Of a stretch of 64,000 nt of DNA, positions 25,848 through 35,054 are shown piece by piece. Source of the DNA: JANQMX01 sp965247175 (GTDB lineage Bacteria; Pseudomonadota; Alphaproteobacteria; Kiloniellales; DSM-21159); assembly GCA_965247175.1 (NCBI GenBank), contig OZ252006.1:1674001-1738000 (forward strand), read 5' to 3'. Every line of letters starts with the position of its first letter. Position 1 is the stretch's first letter. A program made the translations under genes and the position numbers. The notes beneath the pieces are model-generated. The model was not told the origin of the DNA and searched no databases. It saw only the letters and a program-made list of their open reading frames with translations.

Positions 25848-25866
25848 AGGTCAGCGTCTTCCAGCT

Positions 25867-27207
25867 TCAGGCACCGATGCTTCGCCGCAACGCCGGGAAA
25901 TAGGCCAGCAAAGCCAAGCCGCGCACGCCCATGAGGATGAGCAAGGCCAGCCAAAGGCCATCGTTCCCCCACAGCTCTGTCAGCCAGATCGCCAACGGCG
26001 CGTATGCCAGGAGAGAAAGCAGCATGGCATTGCGCATCTCCGCCGTCCGTGTGGTTCCAATGAAAATGCCGTCGAGCTGAAAGGCCCATACCGAGATGAT
26101 CGGCAAGAGCGCGGTGTAGACCAGGAAAGCGCTGGCCAGCGCCTGCACGTCCTGAAGGTCGGTCAGCAGAGAAATCGCTTCTCGACCCAACAGCCAATAG
26201 AGCAGGCAAAACAGCACGGCCAGCGCGCCTGCCCAGAGGGTCGAGATACGAACCGCCCGGTCGAAATCCCCAGGGCTGCGGGCACCCTTGGCGCTGCCGA
26301 CCAGAGCCTCGGCGGCATAAGCGAAACCGTCGAGCGCATAGGCGGTGAACTCCAGGAAGCGCAAGAGGATCTGATTGGCCGCCAGGACGCCGTCGCCGAG
26401 CAGTGCCGACTGTCTGGCAAAGAGCAGAAAGGCCAGCTCGAGGCAAAGTGTGCGGATGAAGATGTCCCGGTTGACGCGGAAAAGAGCCAGGAGCTTGCCT
26501 CGCTGCAAGCTTCCGCGCAGATCCCAGACACCGCCGATATGCCGGACTTGCCGGCGCACCAGCCAAAGCCCGAGGACCAAGGCCGCGTACTCCGCCACCA
26601 CGGTGGCGAGACCGACCCCGAAGATGCCCCAGTCCAGGACCAGCACGAAAGTCAGGCTGAGCGCGATGTTGAGGCCGTTGAGCAGGAGCTGCACCAGCAT
26701 GACGCTCCGCGCGCGCTGCACGCCGAGCAGCCAGCCCGTGACCACGTAGGTCAGGAGCGTCGCCGGCGCCGCCCAGATGCGGATCTGAAAGTAGATCGTG
26801 GTGAGCTCTGTGACCCGCTCGCTCGGTTCCAGGGCCTTAAGCGCAAGCAACAGGATGGGCCACTGCAGCACGAAAATGGCGGCAGCGATGACCAACGCGG
26901 TTAGCGCGGCCCGCAGGAAGCAGGCGCGCAGCTCCTGAGGATCGTTGGCCCCAAAGGCCTGGGCGGTAAAGCCGCCGGTGCCCATGCGCAGGAAGCCGAA
27001 GCCCCAGTAGACGAAGGAGAAGATGACGCTGCCGAGGCCGACGGCGCCGATGTAGGCGGCATCTCCCTGGTGACCCATCACACCGGTATCGACGGCGTTG
27101 AGCAGCGGTACGCTGACGTTGGCCAGCATCATGGGAACGGCGATGACCCACACCCGGCGGTGCCATCCCGAAGTATCGCTCGCCGGCAAGGTTGCGCGCG
27201 ACGTCAT
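25867..27207 (-). CDS. MATE-family multidrug/efflux transporter (DinF-like)
   Basis: The 446-residue protein has about twelve membrane helices and MATE-family motifs: PMMLANVSVPLLNAVDTGVMGH near the N-terminus, GFLRMGTGGFTAQAFGA in the first half, and FRVNRDIFIRTLCLELAFLLF at the start of the second half. The sequence type is that of the DinF branch. It should export cationic or organic compounds with Na+ or H+ antiport; the substrate cannot be inferred. It stands alone, divergent from the hydratase gene with 199 bases between. Confidence 0.9.
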   Translation of the reverse strand: MTSRATLPASDTSGWHRRVWVIAVPMMLANVSVPLLNAVDTGVMGHQGDAAYIGAVGLGSVIFSFVYWGFGFLRMGTGGFTAQAFGANDPQELRACFLRAALTALVIAAAIFVLQWPILLLALKALEPSERVTELTTIYFQIRIWAAPATLLTYVVTGWLLGVQRARSVMLVQLLLNGLNIALSLTFVLVLDWGIFGVGLATVVAEYAALVLGLWLVRRQVRHIGGVWDLRGSLQRGKLLALFRVNRDIFIRTLCLELAFLLFARQSALLGDGVLAANQILLRFLEFTAYALDGFAYAAEALVGSAKGARSPGDFDRAVRISTLWAGALAVLFCLLYWLLGREAISLLTDLQDVQALASAFLVYTALLPIISVWAFQLDGIFIGTTRTAEMRNAMLLSLLAYAPLAIWLTELWGNDGLWLALLILMGVRGLALLAYFPALRRSIGA

Positions 27208-27406
27208 CTGCTACTCTGCTCCCCTCGCCTCGCCCGCCTGCGCCATCTGGCCAAACCCAGCAAAGCTGCTAACGTGCGGCGGATTGGAATGAGGCGGCGC
27301 GGCAGGCTCAAGCAACAATAATGAATAGCGTCTCTGATCTCTTGGTCATCAGCCTGGAGCGAGCGTTGGCTGTCCCACAACGGCACCTGCGAGGAGAGGC
27401 CGCCCG

Positions 27407-28255
27407 ATGAGCGACCAGAACTGGAACGAATGGGTCGGCCGCACGCGGGTCAGCCTCGATCGCGCCGACCTGCTGCGGGCGTCCGCTCTCCAGGCCACAC
27501 TGGAGAGCCCGGACCAGCTCTTGCGCGAGGGCGACCCGCTGCCTGAGCTCTGGCACTGGATCTACTTCTGGGAGATCGCCCCCATGGGGGGCCTCGGCTA
27601 CGACGGGCATCCCGCCAAGGGCGATTTTCTGCCACCGATCGACTTGCCCCGCCGCATGTGGGCCGGCAGCCGCCTCCAATTCCATGAGCCCATCACCATA
27701 GGCGCTGAAATCACACGCCGCTCCGAAATCGGTTCGGTCGCCGAGAAGACCGGCCGCAGCGGGCGCCTCGCCTTCGTCACGGTCAAGCACCTTGTCGAGT
27801 GCAACGGGCGCACCTGCCTGGAAGAGGAGCACGATATTGTCTATCGGGCGCCGCAATCGGGCGACGAGCCGGCCCGTCCGCCTGAGCCCGCCCCAAGCGA
27901 TCGCCTCTGGACACGCGAGCTGACGGCCGGTCCCGTGATGCTCTTCCGCTACTCGGCGCTGACCTTCAACGGCCACCGCATCCACTACGACCAGCCCTTC
28001 TCCGTCGAGCGGGAAGGATACGAGGGATTGATCGTGCACGGCCCGCTGCTGGCAACTTTGATGGTGGACCTGGCTCGGCGCAACGCGAATGGCCGCCGCA
28101 TCGCGCGCTTCGCCTTTCGGGCCAAGCGGCCGGTCTTCGCCGATCAGCCCTTCACCGTCAGCGGCCAGCCGCAGGAAGATGAGGCACGCTTGTCGGTCGG
28201 TGACGCCAAGGGGGCCCTGGCGATGGACGGAGAGGTGACCTACTCAGCCCCATAG
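27407..28255 (+). CDS. MaoC-type acyl-CoA hydratase (HTD2/mesaconyl-C4-CoA hydratase-like)
   Basis: The 282-residue protein is a double hot-dog: an N-terminal FAS1-like dehydratase region (about 1-145, with LWHWIYFWEIAPMGGLGYDGHP and MWAGSRLQFHEPITIGAEITR) and a C-terminal MaoC-like half with the hydratase motif FSALTFNGHRIHYD in the form RYSALTFNGHRIHYD. This matches proteins annotated as mesaconyl-C4-CoA or itaconyl-CoA hydratase. GGAGAGG precedes the ATG. It converges on the epimerase gene with a 12-base overlap. The precise substrate is not determinable. Confidence 0.82.
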   Translation: MSDQNWNEWVGRTRVSLDRADLLRASALQATLESPDQLLREGDPLPELWHWIYFWEIAPMGGLGYDGHPAKGDFLPPIDLPRRMWAGSRLQFHEPITIGAEITRRSEIGSVAEKTGRSGRLAFVTVKHLVECNGRTCLEEEHDIVYRAPQSGDEPARPPEPAPSDRLWTRELTAGPVMLFRYSALTFNGHRIHYDQPFSVEREGYEGLIVHGPLLATLMVDLARRNANGRRIARFAFRAKRPVFADQPFTVSGQPQEDEARLSVGDAKGALAMDGEVTYSAP

Positions 28256-29224
28256 CGCGGCTGAGGGCGGCGCCATCCGGCTGCCTTCGAAGACAAGCCC
28301 GGGGGAACGATCCTCGGCCATCCAAAGCGGGCCGTCGAGATCGACGAACTCGGCGCCCTGCGCCACCAGCACGGCGGGCGCCATGGAAAGAGACGTCCCC
28401 ACCATACAGCCGACCATGATGCCGAAGCCACGCGCCCGCGCCTCTTCGCGAAGCGCCAAGGCCTCGGTCAGACCGCCCGTCTTGTCGAGCTTGATGTTCA
28501 CCAGATCGTACTTGCCTTCCAGCGCGGACAGGGTCGCACGGTCATGGCAGGCCTCGTCGGCGCAGACCGGCACGGTCCTTTGCACGCCCGCCAGCGCCGC
28601 ATCATCGCCCGCCGGCAGGGGCTGCTCGATCATGGCGACGCCCAGCGCCTTCAACTCAGGCGCAAAGGCCTCATACAGCTCGGCCGTCCAGCCTTCATTG
28701 GCATCGACGATCAGGCGGCTGTTCGGCGCGTTGGCGTTCACCGCCCGAACCCGGTCGAGATCTTCCGGCCCCGCCAGCTTCAGCTTGAGCAAGGGACGCT
28801 CGGCGTTCTGCCGCGCCGCCTCGCCCATCGCCTCCGGGCTGTCGAGGGAAAGCGTGAAGGCCGTAGTCACACTGACCGGCTCGGGCAAACCGGCAAGCTC
28901 CCAAGCCCGGCAGCCCGCTTCCTTGGCTTCCAGGTCCCAGAGGGCACAGTCGATGGCGGTGCGCGCCGAACCGGGTGGCATTGCGCGCTGCAAGGCCTCA
29001 CGGTTCATGCCTGCGGCCAAGGCGCCGCGCTGCCCTTCGACCGCTGCGATCACGCTCTCGACGGTTTCGTCGTAGCGGCGATAGGGAACGCCTTCGCCCT
29101 GCCCCACCTTGTCGCCGCGGGACAGCGTCACGCGCACGACCTCGGCCACGGTGCGGCTGCCGCGGGAGATGGTGAAGGTCCCGCGTAGGGGAAAGCTCTC
29201 TTGCTGGACGCTCAGCTCGATCAT
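28244..29224 (-). CDS. dgcA: N-acetyl-D-glutamate racemase / dipeptide epimerase family
   Basis: The 326-residue enolase-superfamily protein has the acid/base lysine in LLKLKLAG, metal ligands in DANEGW, EQPLP and DEACHD, and the second lysine in NIKLDKTGG, as in L-Ala-D/L-Glu epimerases. The gene directly downstream of a DUF1611 (dgcN) gene points to the D-glutamate catabolic role (DgcA) reported for this pairing, in which N-acetyl-D-glutamate is converted to the L form. A plain muropeptide dipeptide epimerase is the alternative. It lies 42 bases after dgcN on the minus strand. Confidence 0.8.
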   Translation of the reverse strand: MIELSVQQESFPLRGTFTISRGSRTVAEVVRVTLSRGDKVGQGEGVPYRRYDETVESVIAAVEGQRGALAAGMNREALQRAMPPGSARTAIDCALWDLEAKEAGCRAWELAGLPEPVSVTTAFTLSLDSPEAMGEAARQNAERPLLKLKLAGPEDLDRVRAVNANAPNSRLIVDANEGWTAELYEAFAPELKALGVAMIEQPLPAGDDAALAGVQRTVPVCADEACHDRATLSALEGKYDLVNIKLDKTGGLTEALALREEARARGFGIMVGCMVGTSLSMAPAVLVAQGAEFVDLDGPLWMAEDRSPGLVFEGSRMAPPSAALWG

Positions 29225-29266
29225 GGTGTGCTCAGGGAATCTTGAGTGTAAACCGCATTTCGATGC

Positions 29267-30268
29267 CTAGGATGGCAAGTTGTCGACCAGCCGGTCGACG
29301 CCCTGGCGCACCGGGTCTTGCGTCGGCAGGCCGAGTGCGCGCTCCGTCTCCTTCAGATAGGTCAGCGCCTCCTCTTCACCCATCGCCGCGGTGTTGATGG
29401 CAACGCCGATGCAGGTCGCCCTCGGGTTGGTCAGGCGCGCCGCTTCCACGTTGCGCGAGATGCAAAGCTCCAGGTCCGGCAACGGATAGTCCGGCAGACC
29501 GCGCATGTGTGGGCGGGTCGGCTCGTGGCACATGACCAGGGCATCCGGCTGCGAGCCGTGGATGAGCCCCATGGTGACGCCGGCGAAAGAGGCATGGAAC
29601 AGCGAGCCCTGCCCCTCGATCAGGTCCCAATGATCGGGATCGTTCTCGGGCGCCAGCCACTCGACCGAGCCGGAGATGAAGTCGGCCACCACCGCATCGA
29701 CCGAGATGCCGTCTCCGGCGATGAAAATACCAGTCTGTCCGGTCGCCCGAAAATCGGCTGGCAGACCGCGGGCCCGCATCTCCTTCTCCAAGGCGAGGCT
29801 CGCGTACATCTTGCCGACCGAGCAATCTGTGCCGACGGTCAAGAGACGCTTGCCGCCGCGCTTCTTACCGCTGGCCACATCGAAGCTGCGGTTGGGGTGG
29901 CGCACATCAAAGATCTGCCGCCCGAGGCCCGCCGCCTTGTCGGCAATGGCTGGGATGTCGGCGACTTTGTTGTGGAGGCCGGAGGCGATGTCGAAGCCCC
30001 GGTCCAGCGCTTCGTCCAAAACGGCGATCCAGCTCTCAGAAATGACGCCACCGCGGTTGGCAACACCCAGGACCAGGGTCTTCACGCCGGCCTTCTGCGC
30101 CTCTTCCAGGGTCATGTCCGGCAGCCCGAGATCGGCCCGACAGTCCGGCAGACGAAATTGGCCGAGGCACCACTCGGGGCGCCAATGGGCCACGCCAGCT
30201 GCGGTCTTTGCGGCGAGCTGGTCGACTGCATCTCCAAGAAACATGAGATAGGGGTGTTCGATCGTCAT
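29267..30268 (-). CDS. dgcN: DUF1611 protein, D-glutamate N-acetyltransferase DgcN
   Basis: The 333-residue protein matches DUF1611: an N-terminal domain (VLGVANRGGVISESW, SGLHNKVADIP) and a P-loop-like C-terminal domain with LLTVGTDCSVGKMYASLAL and GQTGIFIAGDGISVDAVVADF, then IEGQGSLFHASFAGVTMGLIHGSQPDA. DUF1611 proteins paired with an epimerase have been described as DgcN, which acetylates D-glutamate before racemisation. It is the first gene of a two-gene operon and is divergent from a gamma-glutamyltransferase that could release glutamate from peptides. Confidence 0.85.
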   Translation of the reverse strand: MTIEHPYLMFLGDAVDQLAAKTAAGVAHWRPEWCLGQFRLPDCRADLGLPDMTLEEAQKAGVKTLVLGVANRGGVISESWIAVLDEALDRGFDIASGLHNKVADIPAIADKAAGLGRQIFDVRHPNRSFDVASGKKRGGKRLLTVGTDCSVGKMYASLALEKEMRARGLPADFRATGQTGIFIAGDGISVDAVVADFISGSVEWLAPENDPDHWDLIEGQGSLFHASFAGVTMGLIHGSQPDALVMCHEPTRPHMRGLPDYPLPDLELCISRNVEAARLTNPRATCIGVAINTAAMGEEEALTYLKETERALGLPTQDPVRQGVDRLVDNLPS

Positions 30269-30396
30269 ACCTGCCCTCTTGCCCTCTGCTATCCCGATCG
30301 CTTGTCCGTCCAGGGGGCATCCCCTAGCTTCCGGGCCGTATCATTGGGCGGGCTATACCGCGAAGACAAGACAAAGAAACGAACTGGAGACCTGCA

Positions 30397-32193
30397 ATGT
30401 TCACCACGCGACCGGAACTGCGCGGAACCTTCGGCGCCGTCGCCTCCACGCACTGGCTGGCCTCCGCCGCCGGCATGGCGGTGCTGGAGAAAGGCGGCAA
30501 CGCCTTCGATGCCGCGGTCGCGGCCGGCTTCGTTCTGCAGGTCGTCGAGCCTCACCTGAACGGCCCCGGTGGCGAGGTCCCCATCGTCTTCCATGACGCC
30601 AAGAGCGGCACGACCCGGATCGTCTGCGGCCAAGGTCCCGCCCCCGCCGGCGCCACGATCGAGTACTATCGCAGCCAAGGCCTAGACCTGGTTCCGGGCT
30701 CAGGCCTCTTGGCGACCGTCATTCCCGGCGCCTTCGACGCCTGGATGATGATGCTGCGCGACCATGGCACGCTGCCGCTCCGCGAAGTGCTGTCCTATGC
30801 CATCGGTTACGCCGAGCAGGGCTGCCCGCTGGCAACCATGATTCCCTTGACCATCGAACGGGTTGAGGAGCTGTTCCGGACCGAGTGGCCGACCTCGGCC
30901 GCGGTCTTCCTGCCCAACGGCAAAGTTCCCAAGGCCGGGGAGATCTTCAAGAACCCGACCATGGGCGCCACCTACCGGCGCATCGTCGAGGAGGCCGAGG
31001 CGTCAAGCATCGACCGGGAAGAGCAAATCCAAGCCGCCCGGCGCATCTGGTCACAGGGCTTCGTTGCCGAGGAAATCGAGCGCTTCGCGCTCAACAATGA
31101 GCTCATGGACGCGGCCGGCGGCCGGCGACGCGGCGTCATCACGGCCAACGACATGGCGTCCTGGCAGGCCAGCTATGAAGAGCCCGTCACCTACGACTTC
31201 CACGGTTACCAGGTCTGCAAGGGCGGCCCCTGGAGCCAGGGCCCCGTGCACCTGCAGCAGCTCGCGCTGCTCAAGGGCTTCGACCTCGCCGCCATGCCTT
31301 ACGACGGCCCGGACTTCATCCACACGATCACCGAATGCGCCAAGCTCGCCTTCGCCGACCGCGAGGCCTACTACGGCGACCCCAACTTCGTCGACGTGCC
31401 GCTCGAGACCCTGCTGTCCGACAGCTACAACGACGCGCGACGCGCACTGGTTGGTGCCGAAGCCTCGCATGCGCTGCAGCCCGGCAAGATCGACGGCTAT
31501 GACGTGGAGATTGCGCACCTGGGCGCCGAGCGCAGCGACAAAGGTGAGTTCGATGCACTGGGCGGCGGAGAGCCGACGATGCAGGTCGGGGGGCAAACCG
31601 GCACCCAGCGCGGCGATACGTGCCACGTCGACGTGATCGACCGCTGGGGCAACATGGTCGGCGCAACGCCTTCCGGCGGCTGGCTGCAGTCCTCGCCGAT
31701 CATCCCCGAGCTTGGTTTCTGCCTCAACAGCCGCGCCCAGATGTTCTGGCTCGAGGAAGGCCTGCCGGCTAGCCTGGAGCCCGGCAAGCGGCCGCGCACC
31801 ACGCTGTCAGTCAATCTCGTGCTGCGCGAGGGCAAGCCCTACATGGTCTACGGCACGCCGGGCGGCGATTATCAGGATCAGTGGACGATCGCCGTCTTCA
31901 TGCGCCATGTCATTCACGGCCTGAACCTGCAGGAGTCTATCGACAGCCCGGCGTTCCAGACCGATCACATGCCGAGCTCCTTCTGGCCGCGCGAAGCCAA
32001 GCTCGGCAGCCTCTCGGTCGAGGACCGGCTGCCGGCCGAAACCATCGAGGAGCTGCGCCGCAGGGGACACCTGGTGGATGTCCTCGATTCCTGGTCGCTG
32101 GGCCGAGTCTCCGCGGCGGCACGGGAGCAGGACGGTCTGATCAAGGCTGCGGCCAACCCGCGTCTGATGCAGGGCTACGCGGTTTGCCGCTGA
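30397..32193 (+). CDS. gamma-glutamyltransferase family protein
   Basis: The 598-residue Ntn-hydrolase precursor has the N-terminal ATHWLASAAGMAVLEKGGNAFDAAVAAGF-like opening (here ASTHWLASAAG) and the autoprocessing junction near residue 408, where the catalytic Thr lies in GDTCHVDVIDRWGN. Canonical enzymes read HTTHLSVVD here, so this is a divergent subfamily. The substrate-binding region PSGGWLQSSPIIPELGF follows. No signal peptide is visible, so it may be cytoplasmic. It could hydrolyse gamma-glutamyl compounds and feed the divergent dgcNA genes. The exact substrate is uncertain. Confidence 0.85.
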   Translation: MFTTRPELRGTFGAVASTHWLASAAGMAVLEKGGNAFDAAVAAGFVLQVVEPHLNGPGGEVPIVFHDAKSGTTRIVCGQGPAPAGATIEYYRSQGLDLVPGSGLLATVIPGAFDAWMMMLRDHGTLPLREVLSYAIGYAEQGCPLATMIPLTIERVEELFRTEWPTSAAVFLPNGKVPKAGEIFKNPTMGATYRRIVEEAEASSIDREEQIQAARRIWSQGFVAEEIERFALNNELMDAAGGRRRGVITANDMASWQASYEEPVTYDFHGYQVCKGGPWSQGPVHLQQLALLKGFDLAAMPYDGPDFIHTITECAKLAFADREAYYGDPNFVDVPLETLLSDSYNDARRALVGAEASHALQPGKIDGYDVEIAHLGAERSDKGEFDALGGGEPTMQVGGQTGTQRGDTCHVDVIDRWGNMVGATPSGGWLQSSPIIPELGFCLNSRAQMFWLEEGLPASLEPGKRPRTTLSVNLVLREGKPYMVYGTPGGDYQDQWTIAVFMRHVIHGLNLQESIDSPAFQTDHMPSSFWPREAKLGSLSVEDRLPAETIEELRRRGHLVDVLDSWSLGRVSAAAREQDGLIKAAANPRLMQGYAVCR

Positions 32194-32209
32194 GGCTCAC
32201 CGACCAGGC

Positions 32210-33034
32210 TCAGCCATAGCGCCCGGTGACATAAGCCAAGCACAGCGAGTCGCTGGGATTGTTCATGATGTCCAGGGTATCGCCGACCTCGCGCATCTCA
32301 CCCAGGTGAAAGAAGGCGGTGCGCTGCGAGACGCGTGCGGCCTGCTGCAGGTTATGCGTGATGATGACGATGGTGTAGTGCTCGCGCAGTTCGTCGATGA
32401 GCTGCTCGACCCGGGCCGTGGCCGTCGGGTCGAGGGCCGAGCAAGGCTCGTCCATCAGGATCACTTCCGGCGACATGGCCAGCGCCCGAGCGATGCAGAG
32501 CCGCTGCTGCTGGCCACCTGACAGATCGGTACCGTCCTCCTGCAGCCGGTCTTTCACTTCGTCCCAAAGGCCCGCCTGGCGCAGGGCCCGCTCGATGGTC
32601 TCCTCCTGGTCGGCCTTGGTGCTGACGAGCCCGTGGATCTGCGCGCCGTAGATGACGTTGTGCTCGATGGTGTCCGGGAAAGGGTCAGGCTTCTGCGCCA
32701 CCCAACCGAAGCGCTGGCGCAGCTCGGGCGGATCAATCTCGCTGCCGTGGATGTCGACACCGTCCATCAGGATGCGGCCTTCCATCCGGCCCTCGATGTG
32801 AACGTCGTTCATGCGGTTGAGGCAGCGCAGCAAGGTCGTCTTGCCGCAGCCGGAGGGACCGATGAAGGCCGTTACCTCGCGATCGAAGATCTCGAGATTG
32901 ATGTCTTTGAGCGCCTGCTTCTCGCCATACCAGAAATGGACGTTATCAACGAGCAGCTTGGTCGGTCGGTCAGGATTGTGGTGCCCGTCCTTAAAGCTCA
33001 GCTTCGTCTCAAGCAGGCTACCTTTGATCTCCAT
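32210..33034 (-). CDS. pstB: phosphate ABC transporter ATP-binding protein
   Basis: The 274-residue ATPase has Walker A GPSGCGKTT (near 58-66), the Q-loop WVAQKPDPFP, the signature LSGGQQQR, Walker B VILMDEP and the switch ITHN. The NRMNDV segment after Walker A and the Q-loop followed by KP-x-PFP identify PstB, although canonical PstB reads MVFQKPNPFP. The usual pstS, pstC, pstA and phoU genes are absent around it. A PhoB-box-like repeat lies about 100 bases upstream, supporting phosphate-responsive expression. It probably pairs with permeases encoded elsewhere. Confidence 0.85.
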   Translation of the reverse strand: MEIKGSLLETKLSFKDGHHNPDRPTKLLVDNVHFWYGEKQALKDINLEIFDREVTAFIGPSGCGKTTLLRCLNRMNDVHIEGRMEGRILMDGVDIHGSEIDPPELRQRFGWVAQKPDPFPDTIEHNVIYGAQIHGLVSTKADQEETIERALRQAGLWDEVKDRLQEDGTDLSGGQQQRLCIARALAMSPEVILMDEPCSALDPTATARVEQLIDELREHYTIVIITHNLQQAARVSQRTAFFHLGEMREVGDTLDIMNNPSDSLCLAYVTGRYG

Positions 33035-33129
33035 TGCACCCCTCTACGCTACAGCCCGGAAACGCCTTGGTGTTGCGCAGAAGCCTAGTCGCCCATCCTG
33101 ATGAGACTTTGATCTGACACCGCTTGCGC

Positions 33130-33147
33130 ATGAAGTTTTTATGACGG
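33130..33147 (-). promoter_or_regulatory. PhoB-box-like element upstream of pstB
   Basis: On the minus strand the 18 bases read CCGTCAT, AAAA, ACTTCAT, which is close to the PhoB box (two CTGTCAT repeats around a 4-base A/T spacer); by my count 10 of 14 repeat positions match. It lies about 96 bases upstream of the pstB ATG in the correct orientation. Confidence 0.5.
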
Positions 33148-33222
33148 CCCGCGCAGGCATCGTTGGCTTGCCCAGTCCTGCTTGCTAAGCACGACGAGCC
33201 CGCACAATGAGACGAGACGCCA

Positions 33223-34185
33223 ATGAAACTCCCGTCCCTTGCCGAGATCGAAACGGCCGCCGAAACGGTCTACAGCGCCATGCCGCCCACGCCGCAGTAC
33301 GCTTGGCGCCTGCTGTCTCAGCGCGCCGGCTGCACTGTCTGGGTCAAGCACGAGAACCACAGCCCCGTCGGCGCGTTCAAGGTGCGGGGCGGCTTGGTCT
33401 ACATGAAAGAGCTGGCTGCGCGGCATCCCGACCTGCCCGGCGTCGTCACCGCCACCCGCGGCAATCACGGCCAGTCCATCGGCTTTGCCGCGCGGCAACT
33501 CGGCCTGAAGGCGGTCATCCTCGTGCCGCACGGCAACTCGACGGAGAAGAATGCTGCCATGGAGGCGCAAGGCGTCGACCTACAGGTCCATGGCTCCGAC
33601 TTCCAGGAGGCGCGGGAGCACTGCCGCGTGCTTTCTGAGGAACACGGCTACCACATGATCGAGCCGTTTCTGGAAGGTCTGGTTCGGGGTGTCGCGACCT
33701 ATCCCATGGAGTTCTTCAAGGCCGTTCCCGATCTCGATACCGTCTATGTCCCCATTGGCCAGGGCTCCGGCATTTGCGCCACCGTCGCGGCACGCGACGC
33801 GCTGAACCTGAAGACCAAGATCGTCGGCGTCGTCGCCGAGGATGCCCCTGCCTACAAGCTCTCCTTCGACGCCGGCCGGGCGGTTTCCAGCAACCGATCA
33901 CAGACCATCGCCGACGGCATGGCCTGCCGCGTGCCGGACCCCGAAGCCGTCGAGATCATCTGCCGCGGGGTGGAGCGGGTCGTCGCCGTGACCGAGGAGG
34001 AGATCCGGGCCGCCATGCGCATCTACTACAGCGACACGCACAACCTGGCCGAGGGTGCCGGTGCGGCCCCCCTCGCCGCCTTGCTGCAAGAGAAGGAGGC
34101 CATGGCCGGCCGCAACGTCGGTCTCATGCTGACCGGCGGCAACGTGGACGCCGCCGTGTTTCGCGACGTGCTGGTCGAGGCATAA
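33223..34185 (+). CDS. threonine/serine dehydratase-like PLP enzyme
   Basis: The 320-residue fold-type II PLP enzyme has the Schiff-base lysine in VGAFKVRGG (near residue 50), the substrate loop TRGNHGQSIGFAA and the glycine-rich phosphate loop IGQGSGICA. There is no ACT regulatory domain, so it is the catabolic type. It would deaminate threonine or serine, or possibly a hydroxyaspartate, to the keto acid. It stands alone and is divergent from pstB. The substrate is inferred only at family level. Confidence 0.85.
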   Translation: MKLPSLAEIETAAETVYSAMPPTPQYAWRLLSQRAGCTVWVKHENHSPVGAFKVRGGLVYMKELAARHPDLPGVVTATRGNHGQSIGFAARQLGLKAVILVPHGNSTEKNAAMEAQGVDLQVHGSDFQEAREHCRVLSEEHGYHMIEPFLEGLVRGVATYPMEFFKAVPDLDTVYVPIGQGSGICATVAARDALNLKTKIVGVVAEDAPAYKLSFDAGRAVSSNRSQTIADGMACRVPDPEAVEIICRGVERVVAVTEEEIRAAMRIYYSDTHNLAEGAGAAPLAALLQEKEAMAGRNVGLMLTGGNVDAAVFRDVLVEA

Positions 34186-34196
34186 GCCCAGGCGCG

Positions 34197-35054
34197 TCAG
34201 TCGCCGCCTGAGGCATCCAGGCGGGACTGTGCCTCGGTAGCCATGCACTGGCAAAAGGCCGCACCTTCGCAAGGCTCCGCAGCGCGGCGCCACAGGGCTT
34301 CCAGCTCCAGTTCCTGCTTTTGGAACAGGTCTTCTGAAATCTGGTAGGTGTCTCGTGCTTCCTGCAGGGCATCAGCCGCGATGAAGCTCTTGAGCTGGCC
34401 CATGCCTTCGGTATCCAAGCCGCGCTTGATCCGTTCGAGAGCGGCGTTGGCGCTCTCCTGATCATAGGCATCGACGCAGGGATGCAGCGGCTCGAGCAAC
34501 TCCGTCGCGCCAAGCCCCACGAGAGCAACGCCGTTGTCCGCCTCGATACGCAGCGCTTCGTTGAAAGCCTCGCTGACCTTTGCCGCCTCCTGCTTGATCG
34601 AGACAAGCTCAGGAAGCTTGAGCAGGCGCACGAAGCTGGAAATGCCCTCGACGCAAACCTCCAGCAGCTCCGGTGTGAAGGCATAGTGCTGCAGCCAACT
34701 GCTCTTGGCGCGGGCGAATTGCAGCCAGCCTTCGATCCCATCGGGATCGCGGTCGACGGCGCGTTCGGACAGCTCCATCGCCCGGTCGATGAGCGATCGG
34801 CCACTTTCGCCGAAGCCTGAGCAGAAGGCCTCTGAGACCGCCGCGTCGGCTCCGAGTGCAAGAGCATCCGCCTGCGTCGAGCCTTCCGCCGCGCTCCAGA
34901 CCGTTTGGTAGCGTCCCGCCCTCAGATCGCTCTGCAGATCCGCGGCCGCCGCCGAGTTGGCGCCATCGACCTGCGCCGTACCAGTCGCGGACCAGAGCAA
35001 GACGGCCATTGCAGGCAGCATCCAAACAAGGCGACGCAAGAAGGCCAAGCTCAA
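34197..35054 (-). CDS. secreted helical-repeat protein of unknown function
   Basis: The 285-residue protein has a signal peptide (RRLVWMLPAMAVLLWSATGTAQ) and then a fully helical, TPR-like body with repeated ELSERAVDRDPDGIEGWLQFARAKS-type units. Four to six cysteines (FCSGFG, LLEVCVEG, LHPCVDA, EPCEGAAFCQC) suggest disulfides in the periplasm. The TTG start overlaps the acetyltransferase stop (TTGA) and is preceded by GGAGAAG at eight bases. I do not recognise a family. Confidence 0.7.
   Translation of the reverse strand: MSLAFLRRLVWMLPAMAVLLWSATGTAQVDGANSAAAADLQSDLRAGRYQTVWSAAEGSTQADALALGADAAVSEAFCSGFGESGRSLIDRAMELSERAVDRDPDGIEGWLQFARAKSSWLQHYAFTPELLEVCVEGISSFVRLLKLPELVSIKQEAAKVSEAFNEALRIEADNGVALVGLGATELLEPLHPCVDAYDQESANAALERIKRGLDTEGMGQLKSFIAADALQEARDTYQISEDLFQKQELELEALWRRAAEPCEGAAFCQCMATEAQSRLDASGGD

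Larger units (their letters stand above)
25565..25866. other. gene-free region between the kinase and MATE genes
   Basis: About 300 bases contain no plausible coding frame. They hold two terminators of opposite orientation (minus strand at 25619-25642, plus strand at 25805-25847). Each lies beyond the other, so both convergent transcripts would cross the whole interval. A small RNA ending at the plus-strand terminator is possible, but no good promoter is visible. Confidence 0.6.
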
